A stretch of 64,000 nt of DNA from Culex pipiens pallens (Eukaryota; Arthropoda; Insecta; Diptera; Culicidae). Below are positions 35,411 to 45,230 of the stretch, piece after piece. Each line of letters starts with the position of its first letter. The stretch's first letter is position 1. The stretch is taken from contig NC_068937.1 of NCBI RefSeq assembly GCF_016801865.2, positions 97,363,982 through 97,427,981 of the forward strand, in the 5' to 3' direction. The translations under genes and the position numbers were made by a program. Under the pieces are notes generated by a model. The model saw only the letters and a program-made list of their open reading frames with translations. It was not told the origin of the DNA and made no database searches.

Positions 35411-36204
35411 TCGTAGTACCGGATTTTGAAATTTCTCAGGTAATACTCGCATAATAACCTATTCTTTAAAATCAAGCATCATTTTAGTTTTATTTCACCC
35501 AATGTCACCCACTCTATGGGTTGAGATTGGGTCAGTTTTCAAACGATTGGCATTTTCCAAGCAAGTGGAAATAACTGGAAAATTTCAATTTCTGTTACTG
35601 TCAGGAGGTCAGGGTTTGTTATTAAAACACCCAGCTGCTATAACAACACAAAATAATAACAGAGATTTGACCGAGCAATAACTGTTACCAAAAAATATAA
35701 CAAGAAAATCCAAAAACAGTGAAAAAAATGATCCCGATAACTCAATTTGGTAGTAGTTAGATATGTTTTTTTGCGATGGCAAAAAACTGATTGTGATATT
35801 GTTTTGTAGTTTTTAGCTTATTGTTAAATTTGAATATTTGCCTGGTACCATTTAATATAACATATTTTCAAATGATTTTATTAGTATTTAGTAAATATTG
35901 ACTGACGGTCTGTTGTCTTAGTCTTTTGCATTCTCTCATTAGATCTGTTCAATCACAATTTTTAGTCTTAGTGTCAGAGATGTTATTGTTTTTTCTTCTC
36001 ATGACCGATGGTCATGATTTTCTGATCACAAAATAGGATATTTTAACAGGACTTATTATTAAAATGGCCTCAGTTTTGTTATTCCCACCTGCCCCGGGTT
36101 AAGGTAGAGTTCATCAAATTCCACCATATTTTGGGAAAATGTTGATAAAATATCTTAGAACATTCCTACGTTAAAATCTGTTGTTATATAGAAAATACAA
36201 GTTG
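35411..36204. other. Intergenic DNA
   Basis: AT-rich. No gene, tRNA or bounded element was recognised. Confidence 0.45.
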
Positions 36205-36302
36205 AGCTGGGACTTCGGTTATCCGTATAATTGCCAGAGCCAGAGAGTCGACTTTAGAATTATCAATGCTGCAAGTTTATCCGGATATCCGAAGTCCCAG
36301 CT
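36205..36302. repeat. Short inverted-repeat element (AGCTGGGACTTCGG)
   Basis: The ends AGCTGGGACTTCGGTTATCC and GGATATCCGAAGTCCCAGCT are inverted over about 20 bases with two mismatches. The interior is about 58 bp. It resembles the TTCGG.TATCCG terminal motifs of the CAGTCCAGACTCG family but has a different outer end. The target duplication is unclear. Confidence 0.55.
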
Positions 36303-36975
36303 TTAATTACGAGAGGTATATCGTTTTTCGAACCCCAACTGACGGTACCTTCTTTCTCCCACAGCCTTCTCACCAAGTAAACCTGAAAATCATCAAACGA
36401 CACGGAAACCCAAATCGACCACGTTCTCATCGATGGTCGGCACTTCTCGGACATAATCGACGTCAGAACCTTCTGTGTCGCGCGAACATCGACTCGGACC
36501 ACTACCTGGTGGTGGCAATGATTCGCCAACGCCTGTCCGAAGTCAACAAGATCCCGTACCGCTGCTCGCAGTGGTATAATCTGGAGCAACTCCAGGACCA
36601 CGAGGTCGCTACCTAGTATTCGCGGGAATCCTAAGCCCGTCTGGAGGTCTGCTGAAGTCGTAGCCATCAACGAAGCGGCATCGAGCGCCATTGGGTAGAT
36701 GGACCGAGTTCGACGGAACGGCTGATTGAAATAGGAATGTCAGGCGATTTGGAATGAGAAGAAAGCAGCGCAGGACATGTGGCTGCTGCATAATACCTGT
36801 GAGAACAAGGAGACGTATACACAGTTGCGAAGACAGCAAATCCATCTCAAGCTGTCTGGAACAGCTTGAGGAATCGCTCCCACGAAACGCGTTATATCTA
36901 CAAAAAAAAACTCTTTTGGAGTCAAGCGTCAAAATATTCAAGTATTTTTCGGAGAAGTAAACCAAAAATCTGGGC
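36303..36975 (+). pseudogene. Non-LTR retrotransposon endonuclease remnant
   Basis: Across two frames the plus strand encodes QIDHVLIDGRHFSDIIDVRT, then ANIDSDHYLVVAMIRQRL. This is the end of an apurinic-type endonuclease, with the catalytic SDH (SDHYLV), as in RTE and related LINE clades. A frameshift separates the two pieces, and stops follow. The remnant runs into the 310-bp repeat at 36976. It is inactive. Confidence 0.7.
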
Positions 36976-37284
36976 AGCAAAAAGATCACGGTGTGACTAT
37001 ATCGGCCGGGCTGGCACCGGAGGTCCACTCCGGGACGCGATCCCACTACTGCTTACCGCGGAGACTTTTAGCTGCTGGTTTTCACCCCTCGCTCGGTTCA
37101 TCTCTCTTTAGCCAACCTGAATGCATCGGGCTCCCCCATTGCACCCATATTGACGGTCAGCTTAGTGCGGACGTCCCGTCAACATGGACCTGACCGGCAC
37201 ACAGTGGACCCCAACCTCAAGCCAGTCCAGTGATCCGACTCGTGAGTAGCTCACGTTACAGGAGGCGCCACGCTCCCAGTCGAA
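36976..37284 (+). repeat. Very young ~310-bp unclassified repeat, copy 3
   Basis: It has the same start and end as the copy at 24953, with only one base difference noticed (A for G early on). It follows a LINE endonuclease remnant, but the copies at 24953 and 32489 do not, so the two are probably independent. Confidence 0.8.
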
Positions 37285-37930
37285 AATGGGCGTTGCAGCT
37301 GGCAATCAGCTGATGTTGTGGAGTGACCTTAAATTACTCTACAACTTGCCTAAGTTTCGTATACGACAAAGCTTAAAAATGATACGGAATATATATCGAT
37401 ATCCTCTCCAACAGTCCAACAAGAATGCTATTTTGGCATTTCTACGACACCCCAAAATGAACGGTACCTGTTGTATGTATCTAAAAATAGATCCAACGAA
37501 AGAGAGAAGAGTGGTACGAGAGAATTAGAAAGTTCACTAGCAGCTCCGTTTTGATCGTGTATCGTTCACTCTACCACTACAAAAAAAAACTGATTTTGAA
37601 TGAAATGAATAAAGCAGGAGAAAGAGAATTCAGAGTTTGAATGAGTGAAGGTGCAAAGGTGTAATAAAATTTCTCTCACTCACACAAATAAACGAATAAC
37701 AACATAAAAACTATTTTTCTCATACACAAAACACGCAATTCTTGACCCAACTGAATCGCTACGAATGCCAGTGCCATTGTCAAAGTCATCGGCTTAGGTT
37801 GTACCGACTTATAGTCGCGTTAATTGAAAGGCCCCCAATCCGTCAAAACGCGCCTTATCAACGTCGTTGTCACGGCTCAACAGCTCCGCTGACAGGTCCT
37901 GATTAATTTCGGCTTATCAAAAACCGCAAA
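37285..37930. other. Upstream region of the hydroxypyruvate isomerase gene
   Basis: It is AT-rich up to about 37740, then more mixed. The last ~100 bp should hold the promoter and 5' untranslated leader. No TATA box was assigned. Confidence 0.4.
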
Positions 37931-39576
37931 ATGTCGTCGTCCTCGCTACGGTTCTGTGCCAATTTGAACTTTATGTTCACCGAGTGTGGCGACCTGCTGG
38001 GTCGGTACGCGCTGGCCAAGGCCGCCGGATTCACCGGTGTCGAGGGGCCCTTCCCGCCGGACCAGGTCAGCGTGGAGCAGCTGGTGAAAGTGCGCCAGGA
38101 AACCGGTCTCGAGCAGGTGTTGATGAACATTGCGCTGGGTGAGGAGGCGATTGTGACTTGAAATATTTGTAGTCGAATGCATGTTGGCGTAACTTAATCT
38201 GTTTAAGGTGACGCCCCCGAGGGACAGTTTGGATGTGCGGCCATTCCCGGGCAAGAGGCCAACTTTAGGGCGAATCTGGAGCGGACAGTCAAGTACGCCA
38301 AGGCGGTCAATTGCAAAAAGTAAGTGCAACTAGTGGCACCATATCAGATAACTGATAACAATCGTGTAAACATGGAGAGTTTGTTCAGAAAAAAATTTAT
38401 GAGCTTTTAGTTGAGTTTGCACAACAATCAATCAGGATGAAAAGAGATAGAGAGAAAGAGAGAGCGGTGGAAATTGCGAATGTATGTGTTAAAGTGACGT
38501 ACGGAGCTTGCAAAGTTCATTTGTCAACCTTCTTTCACAAGCATCGGTGGTTCAGTGGTAGAATGCTCGCCTGCCACGCGGGCGGCCCGGGTTCGATTCC
38601 CGGCCGATGCATCGTGTTTTTTTTGCTGTATGAGTCGCCATCAATTATTTTAAGTAGAACAAAGGGAGCGTTCTTTTATTATGTAACGCAAAAAATCGGA
38701 TTTTAAGACCCCCTCCCCCCCCCTCGTAACAACATTTCCATACAAATTAAAATTTTTGTATGGAGCGTAACAGGGCCTCCGAACCCCCCTCCCCCCCCCT
38801 ATCTGCGTTACGTAATAAAAGAACGCTCCCAAACAAAAAAGTAAAATTGAATTGAAGATCGGCCACCTGCGCCAGAACTAAAGCCGTTAGAAAAAGTTAA
38901 TTATTTCAGCTCATTACATTTTTGCTGGAGACTGTGTCAATGAAATCATGAAAAGATAGCTAGTCATCCGTCAATCCTGACCATTAACGGCGCCTGCCTC
39001 GTCAAGGTACAGAACACATCTCCTTCTTCCACAGAATCCACATCATGGCCGGCAAGCTGGCGTGCGCTCCCTCGGCGGAGCACGATTCAACCTACGTCCA
39101 GAACCTCAAGACTGCCGCATCGCTTTTGGAGCAAAACAACATTCTGGGCGTAATCGAGCCCATCAACAAGTACGCCCTTCCCGGATACTACCTTGCATGC
39201 TATGAGAAAGGTGTTTTTCTTTGTTTATTTTTGCTTATAAATTTTCACAATTTTTCTCCTTTCAGCGATTGATGTCCTCCAGCAGGTCAACAGTCCCAAC
39301 CTGAAGCTCATGTTCGACATCTACCACGCGCAGCACATCCGGGGTGACATCAGCAATGGGATCCGCGAGTACGGGTCTTTCATCGGGCATGTGCAGCTGG
39401 CGCAGGTCCCCGGCCGGCACGAACCGGACTCCGAGGGTGAACTGAACTACGCGTACGTGCTGGGCCAGCTCGAGGCGAACGGTTACGGCGACTGGGTTGG
39501 CTGCGAGTACAAACCCAGGGGAAAAACCGAGGAAGGTCTCGGCTGGTTACGTACCTTTGGCTACTGGAATCGATGA
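37931..39576 (+). CDS. HYI: Hydroxypyruvate isomerase
   Basis: Four exons (37931-38138, 38208-38319, 39035-39210, 39266-39576) join at GT-AG sites to give 268 residues, the usual length of this TIM-barrel family. The enzyme interconverts hydroxypyruvate and tartronate semialdehyde in the cytosol. The ATG is in the context AAA ATG T. Family landmarks are the GFTGVEGPFP segment (33-42), GVIEPIN with E148, LMFDIYHAQ with D183, GHVQLAQVPGRHEP (206-219) and GCEYKP with E246. E148, D183 and E246 are the likely metal ligands. Intron 2 contains a same-strand tRNA-Gly gene and a MITE. AATAAA at 39656-39661 is the likely polyadenylation signal. The next gene starts 204 bp downstream on the same strand. 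Confidence 0.93.
38541..38611 (+). tRNA. tRNA-Gly (GCC), copy 3, inside an intron
   Basis: This 71-nt gene matches the copies at 30089 and 31129 and has anticodon GCC and complete stems. A T8 run at 38617-38624 ends pol III transcription. It lies on the same strand as the host gene, in the second intron of hydroxypyruvate isomerase (38320-39034). Confidence 0.95.
38664..38830. mobile_element. GGGAGCGTTC MITE, copy 2 (3-bp duplication AAA)
   Basis: The inverted ends GGGAGCGTTCTTTTATTA are flanked by AAA on both sides. The interior has the same C-rich tract and TATGGAGCGTAAC block as the copy at 28642. It sits in intron 2 of the isomerase gene, 52 bp after the tRNA-Gly. Confidence 0.85.
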
Positions 39577-39780
39577 GAGCCCGCGGGGAGGGCAAGGTCA
39601 GCGGAAGTTGCGAGAACAAATAGAAAGTTGTTGTCTTTATTGATTTATGGATGCGAATAAAAGTTTTTTAGGAAAGTTGATTGAAAATGTATGAAGAGTT
39701 GGTCCTTTAAATTGTAGCTTCGCCAGCGTGGAACCATCAGTTTCGTGCAAGAGTTTCACTATAAAACCGCAAGAAGAACC

Positions 39781-41195
39781 ATGGTTATCAAGGACAGTGA
39801 CTTTGACGAGTCGTTGAACTATGCGTTGCTGCGTGGTGACATGGGTGCCATTTGGGACACCACAAAGGATCAGCGGTTGATGAACGGAACGATGAACCCG
39901 GAACTTATTCAGCGGGCCAAGGAACGGGCCATTCGAGCCCAGCTGAACTCTGCGGATGGAGATACAGCCGAAACGCACGATCAGTTCTACCGGGATCACA
40001 AGCTGCTGTTGGTGTTGTTCCGCGCTCTTGCCGTCATGCCTATTTTGCGATCTTCACCGGGACGAATCACGTTCAACTGGAGGTCCTGGGCATCGATCTA
40101 CGCATATTGCTTCTATTTTCTCAGTACCATCGTTGTGCTTGTGGTCGGCTATGAAAGAATCAAAGTGCTGCAGGAAACGAAGAAATTCGACGAATACATC
40201 TACGGCGTCCTGTTCGTGATCTTTCTCGTGCCGCACTTTTGGATCCCGTTCGTTGGGTGGGGTGTGGCGAAGCATGTCGCGGTCTACAAAACCATGTGGG
40301 GAGCCTTCCAAGTGCGCTACTATCGCGTCACCGGAACGAACCTCCAGTTCCCCCATCTGAAAGTCCTAATCGTTATATTCTCCATTGGTTGTCTGATTTG
40401 CGCGATCGTGTTCCTTCTATCGCTCAGTTTCCTGCTGGAAGGTTTCCTCCTGTGGCACACTACAGCCTATTATCACATCATCACGACCCTGAACATGAGC
40501 AGCGCCCTTTGGTACATCAACTGCCGCGGCATCCGGGTGGCCTCGTCCAGCCTGTCCGATCGGTTCCGCAAGGACGTAGCGATCGAGTGCACCGCCGCGA
40601 TCATCTCCCAGTACCGCTTTCTCTGGTTGAATCTCAGCGAAATGCTGCAAGCCCTCGGAAACGCTTACGCCCGGACCTACTCCACGTACTGCCTATTCAT
40701 GTTCGTGAACATCACGATCGCCATCTACGGAGCCCTCTCCGAAGTGATCGACCACGGATTCCAGTTTTCGTTCAAGGAGATCGGTCTCATCGTAGACACG
40801 GTCTACTGCTCAACTCTGCTCTTTATCTTTTGCGACTGCTCGCACAACGCCACGCTGCAGGTCGCTCAAGGAGTTCAGGATACCCTTCTCAGTATCAACC
40901 TGCTGAAAGTAGACCTCCCGACTCAAAAGGAGATCGATCTCTTCATCCAAGCCATAGAAATGAACCCAGCGATCGTCAGTCTTAAAGGATACGCCGAAGT
41001 AAATCGGGAGCTGCTCACTTCGGTAGGTCAATTAAATTTCTATATTGCTAAAAAAAACTTAAGCTATGATAATTTCAGAGCATCGCGACAATCGCGATCT
41101 ACTTGGTGGTGCTGCTGCAGTTCAAACTATCGCTAATTTCGCAACAGATGCCGGTCGATTTGTTGGAGAACTTACATAAAGCTCACGCTCACTAA
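39781..41195 (+). CDS. Gustatory receptor of the CO2-receptor clade (Gr21a/Gr63a-like)
   Basis: Two exons (39781-41022 and 41079-41195, phase 0, 56-bp intron) encode 452 residues. The ATG at 39781 (AACCATGG) was chosen because the upstream extension starts only at GTG. It is a multi-pass membrane protein: hydrophobic segments lie near 103-123, 139-160, 193-220, 300-320, 335-353 and 415-432. The C terminus carries GYAEVNRELL and IYLVVLLQF, the insect gustatory-receptor signature (TYhhhhhQF-like), and the last intron just before it is typical of the family. The long N terminus and motifs such as AIEMNPAIVSLKGYAEVN fit the conserved CO2 co-receptors, expressed in maxillary palp neurons of mosquitoes. 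Which of Gr1, Gr2 or Gr3 it is was not decided. AATAAA is at 41283-41288. Confidence 0.88.
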
Positions 41196-41341
41196 GTTTG
41201 TTCACACATGTTGCTGTTGTTGTTTTTTAGCACAAGTGTTTCGAATTTGTTTGCACAACGTTTACGTTTACCACTACGAAGAAATAAATTAAAACTTTAT
41301 TTTGAGCCAAAAAATCATGGAATGTGATTGGACACTCAATA

Positions 41342-41509
41342 GGGAGCGTTCTTTTATTACGTAACGCAGTTGGGAGGGAGGGAGGGAGGGGGTCGGAGGC
41401 CGTGTTACGCTCCATACCAAAATTTTTAAGTTGTATGGAAATTTTGTTGCGAGGGGGGGGAGGATTTAAAAATCCGATTTTTTGCGTTACGTAATAAAAG
41501 AACGCTCCC
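41342..41509. mobile_element. GGGAGCGTTC MITE, copy 3 (3-bp duplication ATA)
   Basis: The inverted ends GGGAGCGTTCTTTTATTA are flanked by ATA on both sides (41339-41341 and 41510-41512). The interior is inverted relative to copies 1 and 2, with the G-rich strand on top. It lies just after the receptor gene's polyadenylation signal. Confidence 0.85.
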
Positions 41510-41586
41510 ATACTATTTTGTCTGAATTTTATTCGTATTTATGTATAATTGGGTACTAAAGCCCTATGTCAATTTTTATGTACAAC

Positions 41587-41885
41587 GGTAAAAAACACGA
41601 TTAAAAACCATTTCTGATCACTTTTTTTCATTTTAACGCAAAAAAAAAATTTGACATGACAACATTTTTTCGATGGATCAACTATGGTCTCCTTGGAACG
41701 AGCTGTCAAGTAGGAGCTTTTCTGTCAAGAAGGACCGCGAGGTTAATTTTTCAAAATTGATTTAAAAATCAATTTTAAACTCTTTGTGGTCGTACAAAGG
41801 GTCATTGTACTCAGAAAAATAAGCTTTATCGCTGTAAACAATAATATCAGCAATCTAAGCTTCATTATAGGACCCAATTATATAA
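41587..41885. repeat. Dispersed repeat, uninterrupted copy
   Basis: This is colinear with 26176-26705 but lacks the TA-flanked MITE. Here the sequence reads GAGCTGTCAAGTAGGAGCTT straight through. It serves as the empty-site reference. Confidence 0.8.
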
Positions 41886-41898
41886 CAGAAAACTTGAC

Positions 41899-42055
41899 AC
41901 ACCCTACACAACACCAATACAATTATAAATCGGAGCGTTTGGTACGATATGTCCACGCATCCTTCCTCCCCAGTAGATTCTGTGAAATATAATCCGTTCT
42001 CAGAATCCTCTCTGCGATAAACACAACGCAGTAGGGCCGGCCGCTTTAAATTTTG
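41899..42055 (-). repeat. Dispersed repeat pair (inverted copy of 52490-52652)
   Basis: The reverse complement shares CCCTACTGCGTTGTGTTTA, GGATTCTGAGAACGGAT, GGAAGGATGCGTGGACATA and TTGTGTAGGGTGT with the plus-strand copy at 52490. The two are moderately diverged. Class and ends are unresolved; a SINE or the end of a larger element is possible. Confidence 0.6.
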
Positions 42056-42119
42056 AAATACATTTTCGGGTGTTCTCGGTTATACTGCAATTATTAATAA
42101 TGACAAGAAAAGAAAAAGA

Positions 42120-43170
42120 CGTTTTCTCAGCAACTAATGGTCTGATTTTCAATGTTAAAATATGAAACATTCGTGAAATTTTCCGATCTTTTCAAAAACA
42201 ACATTTTGATTTTTTCAATCAAGACTAACATTTCTAAATTTTTAAAATATTTTTTTCGAAAAGATCGAAAAATTTCACGAATGTTTCATATTTTAAGGGG
42301 TTACATACATGTAAATCGACAAAAAAGTCAGAGGTTGGTGTGAGCACACACTTAATTTTATTTAAATCTGTTTGCAGGGTATTTAAATATACATTTTCAT
42401 ATATTATCAAAACAAATTTGAAGATATTTGGTTGTATCATTGCCGAGATATAGCTATTTGAAGTTAGGGACCATCCATAAACCACGTGGACACTTTTGGG
42501 GGGGGGTATGGCAATTGTCCACGCTCCATACAAAAAAGTTTTTATTTGTATGGACAATTGTCCACGAGGGGGGGGTGTTGAGATTCCCAAAAAAGTGTCC
42601 ACGTGGTTTGTGGATGGTCCCTTAGCAGTTTCAAAAAACGGGTGCCACGATATCTCAACACTGCCTTGACCAAATCGGCTCAAAATTTCGGTGAAGGCCG
42701 AAGGCCGATTTTCAAAAAACTTATTTTAAAAAATGATAAAAATATTTTTGTGTTTTTCATATAAAAAATCGTCAGTTTTTGATTTTTATATTTTTTTAAA
42801 AAGCAAAATTTAAAAATCGGGCTTCGTCATGCACACGGGATATGTCTAGGGATTCTTCACCCCGAATTTCAGCCAATTTGGTCCATCCCATCTCGAGATA
42901 TCGTGGCACCCGTAAATCAACTCGGTGTTTCGAGAAAAACACTCAGAAAGTTTGACAGTCCGCTTTGCGCACGGCAAAATATTGATCTTAAATCGTCTCT
43001 AACTTAGTTTTATCATGGAATATCTTCATGAATGTTTCAGGAGTGATTGAAATTCATCTTTTAAGTGGATTTAATACATTTTCTGTAATATGAAATATTG
43101 TGATTTTCTACATATATGTAACCCCTTAACATTGAAAATTTGACCATTAGTTGCTGAGATATCGACATTA
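42120..43170. repeat. Nested fold-back region
   Basis: Several inverted pairs are stacked. The outer pair is CTCAGCAACTAATGGTC near 42128, facing GACCATTAGTTGCTGAG near 43141. The next is AAATATGAAACATTCGTGAA near 42158, facing its complement ending near 42293. TAAGGGGTTACATACATGTA at 42294 faces TACATATATGTAACCCCTTA ending about 43128. GGTGCCACGATATCTC near 42640 faces GAGATATCGTGGCACC near 42895. Together these suggest repeated insertion of palindromic elements into each other. No protein is encoded. Confidence 0.65.
42467..42621. mobile_element. PIF/Harbinger-like MITE, GGGACCATCC ends (155 bp)
   Basis: The inverted ends GGGACCATCCATAAACCACG (one mismatch on the other side) extend into GTGGACAC on both arms. 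TTA flanks both sides. The centre holds GCAATTGTCCACG and its inverse with G-rich tracts. It is a longer relative of the 62-bp element at 28561. Confidence 0.85.
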
Positions 43171-44460
43171 GAAAATGGAGGGTTGTTTGGGTGAGACTTG
43201 AAAAAATTAAATTTTCCTGCTTTTTTTTTTCTTTTATCCGCTGTATCTCAGCTACCAGTGGTCCAATCTTCAATATTTCTTAAACGAAATTGCAGGAAAT
43301 TTTCTGAACTCAGGAATAGACAATCATTGACACCATTTTAAAAAGTCAAAAAACGGAATTTATCGGACAAAATTTTACTTTGAATGGCTTTATTTTCAAA
43401 ACGGTGCACTTAATTTAAAAAAAATGTACAGTTCTTTTCGATTGCAAAATCGATTTTACATTATAAAATGAGGTCAACAAATTTAACCCTCTACTGCCCA
43501 ATTTTTTTTTTCGAAGATTTTTATTTTTCCCGTGTTCAGGACGTCATTTTGAGCAACTTTTGTTCTACGAAAAACTTGACTTCTCTTGTTTTATGTTTTT
43601 CTTGTTCCATTTTTAGTATTTTAATTTGCATTTATCTTGCTTAGTTTATGTTTGTTTTTGGTAGTATTTGGCCTATTCTACCACCTCCTATCATTACATT
43701 TTGCCTATCTAATTTTTTCATGTTTTTACAGGCACTTTTTCAATTTTTTGCTTGTTTTTCATATTTTCTGCTATAGTATGGCACCATTATCATTTAAATT
43801 TTAGAAAAATGCGTAGAGGCATAGTCTGGGGCACTGGAAAAAATACTGCATACTTCTTTTTACTTAAAATACAGAAAATGTTAGTAAAAAACACAGCCAA
43901 AGTTGACCCCTGAAAAAATGACATTTTTAAAAACATTGGCAAAGTCTCATAAAACAAGTAAAACTTCCAACCCATTTTCTAAAATTTTAAGAGTTCTTCT
44001 TTCCAATGCTTTTTAAAGATCAAAAATTGGATGAAAAATGGATTTTTTGTGATTTTTTAAATCGAAGCCCGTCAGACATGCATCCGCTTTAACTCCTCTT
44101 TTAGAAGAACTTGTTTGGCATTTCACGTAGATGATACCCAGCATGTTGTGCCAGTGATTAGAATACGCTAATTATGCTTGTCTTTAAGGCTCCCGAAGAC
44201 CCTGAGAGATTATTTTGAAACCCAACTGAGATATAGGTTAAGAACTCTTAATTGCACTCAAAGAGCTTTTAAGAAGTTCTTCTTGAGAGCTTAAGAGAAC
44301 ATTTACATGAAAATATAGCTAAAATCGGGTTTTCCAATGAACCAATGTTTTCTAAACATTATTCAAGCCAAAAACAAGGGATTTTTACCTGGCAACAAGC
44401 ATAACGTTGCTTTAAACGAAAATGCCATCTAGAACAAGCTGAGTGCCGTTAAAAAGAGTT
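43171..44460. repeat. AT-rich repeats including dispersed-repeat copy C (about 43920-44085)
   Basis: The block 43920-44085 parallels 23795-23975 (CATTGGCAAAGTC, AAACTTCCAACCC, GAGTTCTTCTT, ATCGAAGCC). Another AACCCTCTACTGCCC start lies at 43484. The remainder is AT-rich with no gene. Confidence 0.5.
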
Positions 44461-44474
44461 CATAGTGCCGACCC

Positions 44475-44705
44475 TGACTGAAAAGTCCGTCGGACGTCCG
44501 TCGTTTGTCGTCCGTGCAACCGTACGACGTCGCACGACAATGTCGTGCGACATTCGCACGAATGTCATACGTTTTTGCACCAAAATGTCGTATTTGTCGT
44601 GCGATCGATCATCGAAATTGTTCGACATTGTCGTACGACATTCGACCGACGTCGCACGGTTTTGTTATTTAGGTTGTCGTGCCTTTGTCGTGTGCTGTTT
44701 TTTCA
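44475..44705. repeat. CpG-rich block of overlapping GTCGTGCGAC palindromes
   Basis: GTCGT, CGACA and their combinations recur a dozen or more times, for example ACGTCGCACGACAATGTCGT and GTCGTACGACATTCGACCGA. Most occurrences form short palindromes. This CpG density stands out against the AT-rich neighbours. No terminal duplication was found. Confidence 0.55.
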
Positions 44706-44807
44706 GGTTTTTAGGTTATGTTGCAGTTAAAAAATAGATGATTGTTTATTTTTAATTTATTTTATTTTTTCATGTAATTTGCACATTTCCCCACAGTAAA
44801 AAATCAA

Positions 44808-44951
44808 TTATTTCATTATACTTGTTGTGTCGCGGATCTTCACGTACATCTTGGTGTCGTCTTCCGGTTGGTCTTCCAGTTCTTCTCGTCGCTCGGCATC
44901 TTGGCCGGAATTTTTTGGCGTTGTCTTCCGGGTCCGGATTTTGTCAGCCAT
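44808..44951 (-). CDS. Small charged ORF, product unknown
   Basis: A 47-codon minus-strand frame starts at ATG 44951 and stops at 44808. It is strongly charged (MADKIRTRKTTPK, then ERREELEDQPEDD) and lies in a locally GC-richer stretch (44825-45230) that also has an overlapping 135-codon plus-strand frame. Neither is recognised. The composition of the minus frame is the more protein-like. A remnant of a mobile-element protein is possible. Confidence 0.15.
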   Translation of the reverse strand: MADKIRTRKTTPKNSGQDAERREELEDQPEDDTKMYVKIRDTTSIMK

Positions 44952-45230
44952 CTTTTCGAGCCGACGCCAGCGTGCGGGGCAGCATCTTGATCAAGAAGGA
45001 CTATTGCTCCTCGACTAGCCGCAGATACGGCGGGGTGCGGCGCCACCGTTTATGTCCCATGGATAGATGGCCACCGGAGTACGGGACAACATCGGTTTAC
45101 GAACTTCTGGAGCAGGTGTTTTTGCGGTCGTTACAGCTTCCGTTCAACAAGCTGCGTGGAACAACACGGAGACGCTGGGTTGTTAGCAGGATCAGATTGG
45201 AATATGTTTGGTTACCTGAAAAAAGATAAC

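Noticed and set aside
39745..39780. Longer N terminus for the gustatory receptor beginning at 39745
   Set aside because: It begins with GTG, which is not a normal eukaryotic start. The first ATG, in good context, is at 39781.
44822..45229. 135-codon plus-strand frame as a gene
   Set aside because: Rich in R, S, W and C without any motif. The overlapping minus frame is at least as protein-like, so neither could be called with confidence.
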